Below, in pieces: positions 45,158 through 57,968 of a DNA stretch of 64,000 nt. How positions within the stretch are numbered: position 1 is the first letter of the stretch; every line of letters starts with the position of its first letter. Below the pieces are notes generated by a model, which was not told the DNA's origin, ran no database searches, and worked only from the letters and a program-made list of their open reading frames with translations. Made by a program: the position numbers and the translations under genes. This stretch comes from Tetrastigma voinierianum (taxonomy: Eukaryota; Streptophyta; Magnoliopsida; Vitales; Vitaceae): the NCBI GenBank assembly GCA_016808115.1, contig JAEQBH010005086.1, forward strand, positions 124,001 through 188,000. Reading direction: 5' to 3'.

Positions 45158-45640
45158 TCAAAATGAGACATTATAGGTGCATTCAGAAGTAATTTCTCGT
45201 CGTTCTTCTGGAACTGACTTTTCTCCCCCTAATGGAGGGAATACACTCTCATTAAAATGACAATCCGCAAAGCAGGCTGTAAAAATATATTCCGTTAAAG
45301 GTTCAAGATATCTTATGATAGACGAAGAATCAAAACCTACATAAATCCCAAGTCTTAATTGGGGACCCATTTTAGTGCGTTGTGTAGGTTCAATTGGTAT
45401 ATAGACTACATAACCAAAGATTCGTAAGTGATAAATATTTGGTTGTTTACCCAGTACAAGTTGTGAAGGGGAGTACTCATAGTAAGATGTTGGTCTAATT
45501 CTTATTAGATTTGTAGCATGCATAACAGCATGTCCTTAGGTAGATGCTGGTAATTTGGTCTTAAATCGATTAGTGCAGCTATTAATTGAAGGCAGTTTGA
45601 TCGAAGACTCAACTGAAGCCATTTTGGGTATGTTTCATGA
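45158..45640 (-). pseudogene. Copia integrase C-terminal part
   Basis: From 45523: MHATNLIRIRPTSYYEYSPS, QLVLGKQPNIYHLRIFGYVV, QRTKMGPQLRLGIYVGFDSS and IIRYLEPLTEYIFTACFADC, then FPPLGGEKS. This is the end of the copia integrase catalytic domain and the following GKRG-like and linker region. The 121-residue frame is uninterrupted. Upstream (45640-45530) a frame change and stops separate it from the core. Confidence 0.85.
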
Positions 45641-46330
45641 GCACGAGATATGATGTTATCCAGTGATCTGATAATCATTGGGGGATTCTGTTGAAATAAA
45701 TTACATGAGATTATAGATCTTTAACCTGTCTTATGATAATAATAGATACATCCTCTTATTTAATGTTGCTAATAAAGATCTATAAAGCAGCCTATTCTTA
45801 TCGAATCATATAACATTATCAAATGAGTATGCCGGTCATCAAATAATGAAAAGGTCCACATGGTGTATGAATGGATTACATATGTCCCCATGTATTCTTT
45901 CTAAAAAAATGGTGATTTAGACATGATTTTACTAAACGATGGTCTAACTTACCTTATGAACAAGGGTTACAAGAAAATTCATTGGGTAAAATAATCTTTT
46001 GGTTCTTTAATGGATGTCAATGTGATTGTTTTATGATTCGCCGCATCATTGAAGATCTAGGGTGACCTGCTTTTATTATACTAAAATTAAAAATCTTGTT
46101 AATACATTGAACTTACAGTTCATTCTGACATATGACTCAATTGGCTTTATGATCGTATGATATAACCCATAGGAGAATGCTATGAGCTTTTCCACAACAA
46201 TCTTTTTCCCATAAATTATAGAGGTAACATATAAACTTTCTTTATTACCTACATTCATAGTTTCAATATGATATTTAAAACTAAGCAAATTTCTTGTTGA
46301 TTTGCTAGAATATAATGCATCATTAATATG
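45640..46330 (-). pseudogene. Copia pre-integrase domain and integrase core remnant
   Basis: 46288-46076 reads LSFKYHIETMNVGNKESLYV and FSYGLYHTIIKPIESY, the gag-pre-integrase domain. Then SSMMRRII near 46045 (zinc-binding region) and FLERIHGDIC near 45905 (first catalytic Asp), followed by strongly decayed core sequence with stops to about 45640. The second catalytic block is not recognisable. This is the most damaged part of pol. Confidence 0.7.
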
Positions 46331-46339
46331 AAATCTAGT

Positions 46340-47190
46340 TCAATTTGGTATCATTATGCTTAGTAAAGGTTAGTCAAATATTAGGGCGTACAATAGGTAC
46401 GTAACCCCTTATTTACTTCCCATTTTACCTCATTATTAATCCACTTATGGTGGTGAGATTTTCTTTCAAGGATTTGAGGGATCATAAATGATGTTAGAAT
46501 TTCTTCTATGGTCTAGCCATGATTAATCTTCATCTGGCTTAGTGAGTTTGAGATGATATTGATTCACTTCAGGGAATCATTCAAACCTAATAGGATTAGA
46601 TTGATTATTTTTCATCAAAAGTTTAATAGTTTATTTAGCATCAAGGATCTAAGATAGATAACCTCTTTCTAAAATGTCAAATGTCATAAACTTGAATTTT
46701 GTAAGATTTGACATTGTGAACAAACTTTTGATATAAGAAAAAAAAATTAAATTCAACTGCAATAAATGTCAATATAGATTTTGACTTACAATAAAAATCA
46801 AATATATTGAACTTTTAACAATATTTAGTCAAATCAATATTAATATATACAAAATAAATAATATTGAGAATAATATAATTTATTAATTTTATTGTGATCT
46901 AGAAATGGTATATAATATACTAGTGTAAAAGCATTAGTTTTCATTAAAAAAAACTTTTAAAAGACCACCATTAAGTGATAAAGTTGGTATGGTATGATAC
47001 TATTAATTGATTAAGTATCATCCATTCAAGGGTCAAGGCTATGCTTATGACATATGTGTTTACATTATAATCACATTTAAATGTTATGTGTATATATAAT
47101 ATCATAAATGTAAAATATGTCATGACATCTATTGTATCATAAATAACACATAACTTAAGTTGTATGTGATAAGTGAATGCTTCCAAATTA
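46340..47190 (-). other. Copia gag side, largely unrecognisable
   Basis: A weak gag or nucleocapsid trace lies near 46660-46480; the rest is AT-rich without a recognisable frame. Functional gag is absent. Confidence 0.45.
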
Positions 47191-47581
47191 GAGCAAGCTA
47201 TGAGTTTACTGCTCCAGTGATGTCGTCTCATGCTTGGCCCCAAAATGGCACCTCGAATAATCAGACTCAGCGGAGAGTGGCATCCCAGTCGTAAAATGTC
47301 ATCCAGGGTTTTGGGGTGACATATTTGGCAACTTTGGGGAGAGAATGGAGAGATTGCAAACTAGCGGTTGGTGGCTACTGTTCATTTCAACATCTATATT
47401 TCATCCCATATTTGGCAAGTTTAATTATATTTTTTAATAAAAAACATTGAATTATTAAATGTGTAGTTTTGGCGCTCTAGTAGACAAAAATACCACTATT
47501 CATGAGTCTTAAGCTTATTTGTTCAGGGTTGCAAAATGACATTTGGTACCCCATTTTTGGCAACTCCCATTGGAGTTGCTC
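47191..47581. mobile_element. MITE-like insertion, TTA target duplication
   Basis: 391 bp with ends gagcaa and ttgctc and flanking tta on both sides (47188-47190 and 47582-47584), as in PIF/Harbinger (Tourist) MITEs. The right end read inwards is gagcaactccaatgggag, a common plant MITE end; the left end is diverged beyond the first six bases. No ORF. Confidence 0.4.
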
Positions 47582-47787
47582 TTATAGTTATTAAACATGT
47601 GCAAATTACTCATATATGTTATATGAAATAGTATATAATATATCCATGATTTCTCACAATTTTAGAGCAATTAGTATCCATAGTATCAACCATGATAAGA
47701 ATATAATTGTAGAGATGCAAGAATTGGAAGTAGCCGAGTTAGAGGGTTAAAAGTTACAGCAGGAAGCGAGCTCATGCGATAACGTGA

Positions 47788-48147
47788 TGTAAGGTATGCA
47801 ATTATAATACAAAATAAGATTAAGGAAAACGTATATTACTCTCTTTGTATCACATATATAGTAGAAGAAGGTGATAAGATATTGATAAAGCAATATAAAA
47901 AGAAGAGAGAGAGCATAGGAGAGATTGACAAAGAAGTCTTCTCGGGTGATCTCTCATATTAGAAATACAAAGCCTTTTTATAGGCTTCTTCATGTAACCC
48001 TTCATTACTCTTCTTTAAGGTGAGTAATGGGGGTTAATTACAAGTTATATGCATGTGATCTTTCACCACATGATGAAGATTCTTCATTTACAACATTCAT
48101 AAATGAGATAAATGAAAATGGTGGTCATTCATTCATCAGTATTTACA
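47788..48147 (-). repeat. Copia 5' LTR
   Basis: Pairs with 42403-42760. Minus-strand start at 48147 (TGTAAATACTGATGAATG), end at 47788 (CCTTACA). The adjoining internal sequence (tcacgttatcgcatgag, minus strand) is a possible primer site. Confidence 0.9.
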
Positions 48148-50380
48148 ACAAAAATCAATAAATATCAAAATTTTAAAAAATATGGTAGTTCTCTAGAAGA
48201 AAATGAGATGAAGAATAAAATGAAAAAAAATATTTTTTTATGACTCATGAAAAATTAAGGAAAAATAGGAGTATTAATCTTGAAGATGAGATTCTATATT
48301 CCTTTAGATAACACAATATAAATGGTGTTTGTTTTTTACTTAATTTTAAATAGAACAAAAAACCTAAAAATTCTAAAATTAACTACTTCAACTAGAAATA
48401 GAACACTATCAAATATATCTTACTCATTTCATACTTTTGGAGAAAATGTAAAACATGAATATCATTAAATATTTTCTTAGATTTTAAAATTTTAACAAAC
48501 ACCCATTTTTTTAAATTAATTTTAAAAGTTAAAGTACTTTTTACAATCACAATCATATGTCGGTTTTTTATTGGATCGAAGTTAAAAGACAATGGAATTA
48601 CAATCAAAAATGTAATTTTCCTGTTAGGATCAAAGCATTTTTATTTGGTCCTAATTGAACCAAAAGTGAACAAGGAATATGAACCAAAAGTGTTCTCCTT
48701 GTTTTGGAAAATAAAAAACAAATTTAAAATTATATTCGACCAAACCCTTAAATTAACTTTTAGAAGCAATTTTTGTCAATTACTTTTCAAAGATGGGTGA
48801 TTATAGGAGTTTTGACTCAAAATAGTACTTTTTAATTACAAAAATATCAATCAAATACATATTTGAAAAAAAATTACCTAGGTATAATGCATAAAACTGT
48901 ACTTAGTAACTATGAAATCAGAAATTGCGGATGCTAAAAAACCAAAACAATCAATACCCAATAATAAAACCAAGAAACACATCACATAAAATGGCTAATT
49001 TATCGCATTTTACTGTCATCAAGCATGTCCCGATATGTAGGGGACAAAATTATAAAAAGTTTAGGACAACCAAGAAAAAAAAAACAGTTATTTAAAAAAT
49101 GACAAGCAAACAAGGCCTTATGCATTCTATGTTTGTTTATCAAGAAAATACACATTTAATCACCATATTATCAACAAAACACACCACATTAAGAAATTTT
49201 CAACAAAAAACAGTTTAGGACAACCTAGAAATTAAAAAAAACAATGACTTAAAAAATGGCTACCAAACAAGACCTTATGCACTCTATGTTTGTTTCTCAA
49301 GAAAATACACATTTAATCACTACATTATCAACAAAACACACCATACCAACAAAATATTATCACCATAGATTAAAATGGGAACTAAACTCAGGATTTATCG
49401 CGCATTAACAATGCATATGAAACTAGCCATTTAAGAAAATTTCCAGCAAAAGTAGTATAATGTAGGAGGGTTACCTCTTGTAAGGTCGAATAGAAGATAT
49501 GGAGTAAAAATGCTTGATTTCGAGCTCTAATCGATCGTCATTAGAGGTAGGTGAATAACGAGAAGTAAATGGGAGAAATGGGAGGAAGAAAGATTTATCA
49601 AAATTTTAAAACACGATAATCTGCATTTGTTTGGGACAACAACGATTGAATTAATATGATCGCCCATTGTTTAGGGCCAATAATGATTGAACGTTTAAAA
49701 AATTGTGAAGTCGTTGTCATGATTGAATTCAAAATTATGTTGAAACCGTTGTTCAGGACAGCGTCATTTACCATTAATACTTGCGTGACTAACCCATATT
49801 CTCTTTGAAATAGTTTGATTTCAAAACTAATTTTATAATTTTTTTTAAATATAGTATTTTAATCCAAAACTCAACATAATTGCTTCAAGTATATATAAAG
49901 GAGTGTATTATAACCTCAAACGGATTGCCTAAGGTTATGAACTAATTTTAAATAGAGTAATTTTCTTGTAATTATATCAAAACCTTGGGTGCCTTTATTC
50001 TAACGGGAAGCTTATTGAGGTAATTTTGGAGAGTTGGGTAACTTATTCACTTTCAATAAGGTCTTATGTGTTGCAAAGGTTTAGTAAAGACTTATAATCA
50101 GTTACGATAGCTTTAATTAGAGCTAAAACAATCCATGATGAGAAAACTGATAGATTCCTTACAAACATCCAAATCTGTACCTTTTTTTTTTTATCAATTC
50201 TTCCATTTTTTTATATATCTTTCATAGTCATTATGCATCTAATTACTATTTTCTAATCAATGTTTTATTAGATATCAATACCTGAACAAACATATGCTAT
50301 ACCCTTTTTTTTAAATGATAAATGATTTTTTGTACATTAATTAAAGTTTTTTGTCGAGATAGCAGTACCCTCTTTTTATT
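48148..50380. other. AT-rich intergenic DNA
   Basis: No coding matches, terminal repeats or RNA genes recognised. A direct duplication at 49061-49350 and short repeats of acgattgaa.taat (49640-49730) are the only structure noted. Confidence 0.5.
49061..49350. repeat. Direct tandem duplication, 153-bp unit
   Basis: Copies start ttaggacaacc at 49061 and 49214 and share 'ctatgtttgttt.tcaagaaa' and 'atacacatttaatcac', 'attatcaacaaaacacacca'. Confidence 0.85.
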
Positions 50381-50539
50381 TATTGTTTATTTTTACAAGA
50401 GCTCCAATGGTGGCCTGGAACCATTTTTGTTTAATTTATTGGAGGCCCAATGGGCTTCAACTTGGTCCTGAGACCCAAACAGGCCACCCAATCCAAACCA
50501 CGTGGGCCATTCAAGAAACAGCAAATACCAAAAAAAAAA

Positions 50540-50720
50540 AAAAAGAGAGAAAGGAAAAAACGAAAAGGGGAAAAAGTCTTCTACTGCGAGGTCTTCAATT
50601 GCAGGCGAAGCTGAAACCCAATGACCAGCTTTCAATGAGTCCCTCTCTCTTCTCCAAGAACCGGTACGATCACTCTCTGTACGTACGATTACCTTCTAGG
50701 TAGGGCAGAAATCTCGTTTG
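50540..50720 (+). promoter_or_regulatory. Candidate 5' leader and first exon of a host gene
   Basis: Purine run, then CT-rich leader (tccctctctcttctccaaga) and a possible donor at ttctag/gtaggg near 50700, followed by intron-like T-rich DNA and ctagggtttca at about 50898. This is the usual look of a plant gene start. I could not identify its coding start; it could be the first exon of the QCR6-like gene downstream, which is an inference from order only. Confidence 0.35.
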
Positions 50721-52436
50721 ATCCTCAGTTTTTACAATCCAAATCTTCATCAATCTTCGAGTTCCCAGCCATCTGAACATTAGGTTCTCTACTCCCTACC
50801 TTTCTTTTTCTCGCTTGTTTATTTTTTTCTTGGTTTTAGTTTCTATACATTTTTCTTCCACTAGATAGATCCTGAGATCCGACGTACGTCAACAAATCTA
50901 GGGTTTCACTTGTATGTTATCGGTTTTTTTTTGGTTTTGTATGGATGCATTTGAAGTTTTATATATGGAAAATAGAGTTATTGGAATTACAGCATCAATT
51001 CTTCTTCTGAGAGTCTGGGGATTAGTCGCTTATGATTGCTGTTTTTCTTGAAATCTGAGATTGTATTGCGGGTGTTTAACAAGTAGAAAGTGATAAACTG
51101 TCAACTCATTGCTGACGGACTCCGGAATGTTTCTTTTATGTCTGTGACGCAATTAATTTATTTAAATCTTGTGCAGAAAAAGTTGAGTTCTCTTGCATAA
51201 CTGAGTTGCTTATTACTTTTTCATAATACCAATGGAGTATAGAGTCTTTTCGTGTCTGCCAGCCTTTTCTGATTATTACCACTTTATTAAAATCGAATTT
51301 TAACTGTGTACAATAGAGTATTTTGATGGATTTTTGACTATATTACCAATTCATGAGCATTTCTAATTATATCTATGTAATAGAGTATTTTGATTTGAGA
51401 TTAAAGACTTTATAAAATTTATAGTTGTTGAAAACCTATATTTTGGGGAATGTATGTTTTGTGGTTTAATCGGCAATCTTTGTGGGTATACAGCTTGATT
51501 CTTCTGCTGATCTTTCTGCTTTTATTTCTTTCCATTTCCTTTGTGAAGTTCTTGTGGCTACTCCTAAATTCGGGGTGGTTCCTCCTTTTAATCAGCATGT
51601 GATAGTATGTTTCAGTAATCTGCTCATAAAAGAAAGTATGGATATTTACTTATAAATTTAAATTTTATCACCTAGTAATATTATGTGGTTTACCTCCAAC
51701 CTCATTTCTCACTAAATAGGGCTGCAAACTGTGGAGTCATTTCTGAATTTGATAATGGCTGTTAAAATTGTACTGTGCCTCCATGTTTGTTTGCTAAAGT
51801 CACAGTTGCTGTATGATACTTGTAGATTCTTTTTCATGGAACCACCATCATATGTCCAAATGTGCTGTGCTGTTCTGTATGGATAAAAGTCTATATTAAG
51901 AAGCCTCTTTTCCTTTCATGCATGCATGTGCAAGACATTTTGTGTTTGTTTTCCTTTGATTGGGGATTGTTTGAAGAATTGTTTGAGAAGGGCAAAATCA
52001 GCAACAAACCTGGTATGTGGTGTTTGAGGCTAACGCTTGCTTGGATAGCAATGCGTCTGACTCCTGCGACGTTGCATTTCAGTTTTCTTTTTAATGTATT
52101 TCTATTAGCTAGTGTTGTGAATTTATAGTCAACACTAAATTCTAAAGGTTTGTTGTGAATGTTATGCTCATAATTAAAGCAGATAGCTTAAGTTGAGATG
52201 TTTTTGGGTTTTTATAATACTCAACTCTTATTTCCAAATGAAATTTAAAACTCATTCAGTTTATGAATGGAGCCGAATGTTGAACGTCTAACATACCCTA
52301 TTTGCATGAAACACTCTAATGGGGAGATGAGTGCTTTATTACAAAATGTCATATCCCTGATAGAGTGAGAGTGCTGGATTCACCAAATTTATAAAAGGAC
52401 CTTAATGTTTCTTAACTTACCATCTACATGTTCCTT

Positions 52437-52600
52437 AGCTAAACCCCGAGGGGTGCCTGGCTTGGTCTAAGGCTTTGGGATTTACCCAATGGTCACCGAT
52501 TCGAGTCCCCTTGGGGCCACCGGAGGTTTACTCCATTGCTAACTTCAGCCCCCCCGATTAGTTAAGGGTAGTGTTAGCCCGGCTAACCATGGTTATAAAA
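52437..52600 (+). mobile_element. tRNA-derived SINE with 11-bp target duplication
   Basis: acatgttcctt occurs at 52426-52436 and again at 52601-52611, flanking a 164-bp element. It has an A-box-like tggcttggtctaagg (about 52461) and a B-box-like cgattcgagtcc (about 52499), the internal RNA polymerase III promoter of tRNA-derived SINEs, and ends ggttataaaa. It moved by LINE machinery in trans. It lies in intron-like sequence on the same strand as the QCR6-like exons. Confidence 0.85.
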
Positions 52601-55349
52601 ACATGTTCCTTTGGCAAAAAATGACCTGAAGATGCTATAAAGTGAGCAGAGTGTGTGCTTATTAAAGGAGGTAAGTGCTGAGGGGTGGCTGAAATTACAA
52701 CTACTGTCATTAGAATCAGCGAGATTTATTGTTACAGTGAAACCCTGAAGTTTATAATCCAAGGGTTATCAGGCTTGGTTTTATACTGGCATTCTAGGAT
52801 GAATAGAAGAGATAAATGCATTTATTGACGCCTCAGCTTAGTGACCATCAGCATGCCTCTTTATTTTCTAGCTAGTAAGGTAGATGCTGTAAACGCTAAA
52901 AGGGCAAGTCATAGCAGTGTTTGTGGAAAATGAGAGAAAAGGTTCTTTTTGAAGTTAAAAAAGCTTTCTTGAGACAACTAAAGAAAATTTTTGATAAATA
53001 AAGAAGTAAATAAAGGCTGTGTACAAATTTCTGCTTTTGTTTTTATGCTTTCTGGCGAACTGAATGATGATTCAGTGATATGAGTCTATACCAGAGAGAT
53101 TAGTCATTAGCCTTATCCTTCTCATGGATTTAGATGATTTTGTGATATTTAGTTTTGATGCGCTTGTTTAAGGTTTTGTTGTATGATATGAAACATCAAA
53201 AAGAAAAAAGGAAAGGAAAAGAAAATAAACAATAATTATTGCAATCATAATGAATATCACTATACAATCACACATGTAGAAGTTTCTGTGTTCTTGACAA
53301 TTGGAAGAGGCACCACACTCCTCAAGGAGGCATAATAGATAAGCAACTATGGATTTTAAGTTCTGTTTTTTATTTTAGAGACAAATGAGAGTATATGTAG
53401 ACCTCCAATGGCTCTTTTTATTGAAAACTTGTAAACTCTCTTTTCTTATTGCAAGAATAGGCAAAAAGATAGAAGCTTAGTTAAGGAAAAGGAATTTCCT
53501 AACATTATAAAGACAAAATATAAACTTGGAAAAAATAAACCACAACTGAAATTTAAATCAACAAATTAAACTGTAAATTAAATAAAGTCTCCTAAAATTT
53601 AATCCCACTCATATTTTAACCAAAACTAAACTTTTCCTTCTTTTCTTTTCTGTTTTTCTGGGTAAGCAACCTCATGATTCTCTCTCCAACTTGAAAGAAA
53701 CTTCTGACCTTGGAGGTCATAGATTCCTTCATCTAAAGAATTCCAAAGTGTCTTCAAACCTCTCAATGTTTATGCTGTGCAAATGACTAATTGTGCATAG
53801 AAAGTAATTTTTTTTTTGATAACCTATTTGTAAAACATCAAATTGTTAGTTTTCACATCTGACTCAGATTCTAAACTGTACCCTGTGACAGAGTGTGTGT
53901 AGAATGTTCATTATTTCAAGGTCATAAAAAGATCCACCTTTTTTTTAGCATTAGTGCAACTCTTGAGATTCGCTTGATGTTAACACACACTGATTTTCTA
54001 AAGGAGAAACCTTTAGCGCTCCTCTAATTTAGTTTATAGTGTTTGATTGTGTTGCCAAAACCAGATTCTGGGAGTTGTAAACTTTTTTTTTGAACACCGT
54101 CATTTGATTTTTTTGCTACTGGGTGCTAAATATCAGGCACTTCCATTAGTCAATAATCTGTCTTGTCTTTTTCAAACTTATACATCTTCTGAAGTTTGTA
54201 TCATATATTTTCATTATTAATAAAATATGCTAAAATTTTTGCCTTTATTAATTTTAGGCTGACGATGAGGTTGTTGATCCAAAGAAGTATTCTAGAATCT
54301 AAAGCTCATGTAGATATTTATGCGTATGAGGTAATACATTATACTGTAATTGCAACAAAAGAATAATCTAATAACCAAAGAAAGTCCCACTTCAATAGTA
54401 TGAATTTTGTTTGGTTAAATGTTGTGATAATTTATTTGAATTCTTAATCGCGATGTCGTGGTTCTTAAAATGGAGTCTCCAGATAAAGATGTTTGTTACA
54501 ATGTTCACTACACATATTTCATTTTCATTATCGATGGAATATGACCAAGTATGTTTTTATTTTCGGGATTTTTCATGTATTTCTACATCCATTCTTTGCA
54601 TGATGGTACCCATAATAATGAATATTTGATGCTCTTATTCTAGAACTATTTGTTTCGGGCAATGGGAAAGAGACCCCAAGTTGATTTGGAACCTCAAAAC
54701 CCCAATGCCCCACAAGTCGTGGAGCTAATAGTTATAACTTTTAGTAGGCAAGATGAAGAGTTAAAAGGTGCCTACAGAGGGCGGATAATGAGAGGCTAAT
54801 AAAGAATGAGTGTGTGGTACTTATCCCATCTAAAGCTTAAAATCCCAAGACTGTTTGGTGTCTCATTTCCTCTCGTCCAAATAAACAGACGAGGTACATC
54901 AATGGAAAATGAACAAAAAATAGTACACCACCAGCGGTAAAAACACAAGTACAAAGAAATCTCTAAGAGGCCCTGCTTTGCTATGTGATATTAACGTTGC
55001 ATTAGGAACATGAACCCTAGTGTAGTGATAATTCTAATGGTTTAGAGTAATGATATGGCAACCATACATCATGCTTCAAATGGACCCGATTCCTTTATTA
55101 CCTAAGAAATGACCGCATGACTTTCCCTCCTTGAATCTGCTTCTTCTTAGTTACTTGTGTGGTCCGTAAAGCTTGGTCTACTCCCGAGCACTCACCAACA
55201 CGTTCCCAACATCAAACCCCCATTTCTGTCTTTCTTCAAAGTTTGTTTTTGTGACTCAGTCCAATGGTTTTCAACATCACCATCATATCACTAGTTGATT
55301 CTCTAAGTGAAATTACTATATATGTAATTATCTTCATCATCCTCGTATA

Positions 55350-55604
55350 GTGTCGATGTCCACACCTATTCTTTCTTCCGTCATCCAGCCTAATTGTAAT
55401 GGTCTCTTTCCTATTTTTAATAGTAAGAATAAGCCACCCCATTATAGAACAAGGAATCTAAGAACTCCGCCTGAGAAGCTCTTCCTCAGAATGAAGCTTG
55501 GGACCACTCCAAGAATAGACTTAGTGAAGACTGTTGAAAGGTTGTATAGTGTTGATAACTTAGATTCCTTTGGTGGATTTTCTGACTTGGATGGGATATA
55601 GGTG
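55350..55604 (+). CDS. Unrecognised 83-codon frame in intron
   Basis: Frame 55350-55601 with a normal-looking composition, ending LVKTVERLYSVDNLD then FGGFSDLDGI. I do not recognise it, it has no visible promoter, and it lies inside the second QCR6-like intron. A fragment of a transposed gene or chance are both possible. Confidence 0.15.
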
Positions 55605-56057
55605 AGTGTGAGGGTTTTTTTTTTCTGTGGTCTCTTTGTATTCCTTCAGTACTTTATGAGCCTTGTGCTCAAGCCATCTATAACGACTTCTACTAATATT
55701 AAAAAGGACTTGGTGAAGACCTTTCGACTTTTCTTTGAGAACTCTCTTCATTGATGATTCGTATAAGTGCTCCTGAATCTATACACCAAAAAGAAACATA
55801 GAAGGGCCAAATGCCAAACAATTTTTTCTTTCTTATCTAATCCATTACCTCTCGAAAAAGGATATGTTTCGTTGAAGTTGGAAACAACAATTCAAGCCAA
55901 AGGTTGCTAAGAGACACCCAAAGAACTCTCCTCTTCTCATTGTGAATAAAAAATATAATCAGCGATTTATTTCTAAGAGTTTGGCTTAATTCTTGTATCC
56001 CGAAAGGTTAAAAATATATAGCAAAAGCCCGTAAAAACCCACAAACTGTTAAAACCT

Positions 56058-56096
56058 ATTGAAGATTAAGGTTAAATCTTAACCTTAATCTTCAAT
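56058..56096. repeat. Perfect hairpin, 18-bp arms
   Basis: attgaagattaaggttaa, loop atc, ttaaccttaatcttcaat. A third copy of the arm (agattaaggttaaatcttc) follows at about 56157. It lies in the large intron. Confidence 0.9.
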
Positions 56097-57968
56097 GGTT
56101 GAAACCCATTAAGCTTAAGGTTATATTGCCTCAGTTTGGCTATCAATAAAAAAAAAAAGATTAAGGTTAAATCTTCTATGAAATGCAATATCAAAAGCAC
56201 ACAGATACATGAAACCTATAAAAACAAGTTGAATATTTGAGGTTTAAATCTTAACAGCCTGTTGAGTTGAGGCTTTAAGCCTCAATTACTTGTACTAAAG
56301 GTTATAGTGTCAAGGTTAATTTACAGGACCTCATTTTGAGTTAAGCTTCAGGCAATAACCTTTTACTGTGGTGATGCACCATGTGTGGCCAGGGCCAGGG
56401 AGGCTGTATGTTAATACTTCCATGCACCTAGTTGATGTTCTGCACATGTTGCATTGCCTCTATGGCCTTGGTTGCTCTCACGTGATAAAAGTGGGCATTG
56501 TTAAAACAAGTATGATATGTGCTGAATAAACCTACCCAATCTTTTGGTACCATGTAGGGTTAAAAATTTAACCTTATCAATAAAATATTTCACTTATATT
56601 GATAAAATTAGGGGAAAGTGATGTGCATGTGCGCCATACTGATAGGGTCGTTAAACGCCTCATTGCGTGAATACCCACAATTATTTTAAGATTTTAGGAC
56701 TGGATAAGGTCAGTCTTATGCTTAGGAAAATTTAGAGTTTTGTCTCAGTGACTGATGGAGACAATTACCCTGAGTAATTAGTGTCTGCAACGTTGTTTAA
56801 TTTAGTTGTTCTCATACGTCATCGGAGTGGTTGGGGTCAATAGAGGAAGTGAATGCCTGGTTCTCGGGCGCAGGTTTCTTTGATAGTAGGAGCTCAGTAG
56901 TGTGGAGCTCATTGGAGTCATCATTAATTGGAGAAGTTTAGAAATGTGAAGACAAGTTATTATGAAAGGAGGCTAAATAGGGATTTTATATAAAAGGCTA
57001 TTATGAGGCCTGACACGAGGAAATGGGTTCCCCGCCCGTAGTTCCTTCAAGCCCCATGATCCTTATTTGTTAGGTGATGTGGAAGTAAATTTTTATTAAA
57101 TGGATCAACTGATGTAGCATGGTTTGGGTGGCAAGAAATGTTGTATATGGGAAAAATCCCAATCATATTCTTCTAATTCATTGCTAGCCTAATTTCTTTT
57201 ATTCGAGTATCTTGATGACACTTTCCACATGGAATCAGTCCGAAAGTGGGTCTTCATTGTCTCTTCTCTGTTGGGTGATTTGGTTAATGAATCTACTTAA
57301 TAAAAAAAGACATTAGAATAAAAATAAAAGGGAAGAAATTGATTGGTAAAAGAAAAGCGCTTATCTGGTTATCTATGTTATTTCAAAGATTCGACCAGAC
57401 TTCGAGTCGGGCCTAACTAGTAGTGGTGAAATGTGACTCAATAACAAGCAGCTATTTGGCTCTTTATGGTATGCCCATGAACTTTTATGAGTGTAGCTTA
57501 TGTTAATACCAGGCAGTCTGCATTCAGAGCTTGAATGAATTTTTAGTACTTTCCTTCTATGCCAGCACACAGGATGATTTTTATCTTTAGTGGATGTTTG
57601 ATCTCTACGTAATTACGTATTGCAGGCGTGTGAGAATAGGGGTCAATGAAGATGAAACCGATATAAAACACTGTGTATCGGGCAGCATTTCGACTACTGG
57701 TCTTGTGTCGATAAATGTGTAAGTTTTCTTTAAATAAAAGATTAAATACCTAAGTTAATGGTTAATTTATACATTCAGTTGAGATTGGGAATTTGGATAA
57801 TGCAGGCTGCCTAAAGTCTTGAAACTGAAGTGATCTGAAGGAGAAAGCGTGTACCTGGATGGATGTCGACTCATCATTCATTTTGTTTCTCTGTGCAATA
57901 CTGCCACTTGAATACATTATTTAAACTTTACATCTATTATGTTTGATTATTTATTTACTATCAGACTG

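Larger units (their letters stand above)
42403..48147 (-). mobile_element. Ty1/copia retrotransposon, minus strand
   Basis: LTRs at 42403-42760 and 47788-48147 flank a minus-strand interior with the copia order: pre-integrase domain (46290-45940), integrase (45960-45160), linker, RT (44700-43560), RNase H (43500-43040). Gag is not recognisable and the gag-side interior holds a small MITE-like insertion. The purine tract ccaaaggagagttt (minus strand) directly precedes the 3' LTR at 42760. No clear target duplication was found. Confidence 0.85.
54258..57833 (+). pseudogene. Complex III hinge subunit (QCR6-like), exons with indels
   Basis: Three exons with canonical splice sites. 54258-54330 (after ttttag, before gtaata) starts ADDEVVDPKKY and then slips frame to LESKAH. 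57626-57718 (after tgcag, before gtaagt) holds VNEDETDIKHC in one frame and FDYWSCVDKC in another. 57806-57833 (after tgcag) ends PKVLKLK-stop in a shifted frame. This is the small acidic hinge protein of mitochondrial cytochrome bc1, which helps cytochrome c1 contact cytochrome c; the paired cysteines (KHC and SCVDKC) of its twin-CX9C-type fold are visible. Usual length is about 69 residues. Small indels in every exon break the frame, so this is either a pseudogene or a gene with sequence errors. The ATG-bearing exon should precede an intron ending at 54257 and was not located. Introns would be over 3 kb. Confidence 0.6.

Noticed and set aside
52437..52600. Possible tRNA gene (A-box and B-box-like sequence)
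   Set aside because: No cloverleaf could be drawn, and an 11-bp target duplication defines a SINE.
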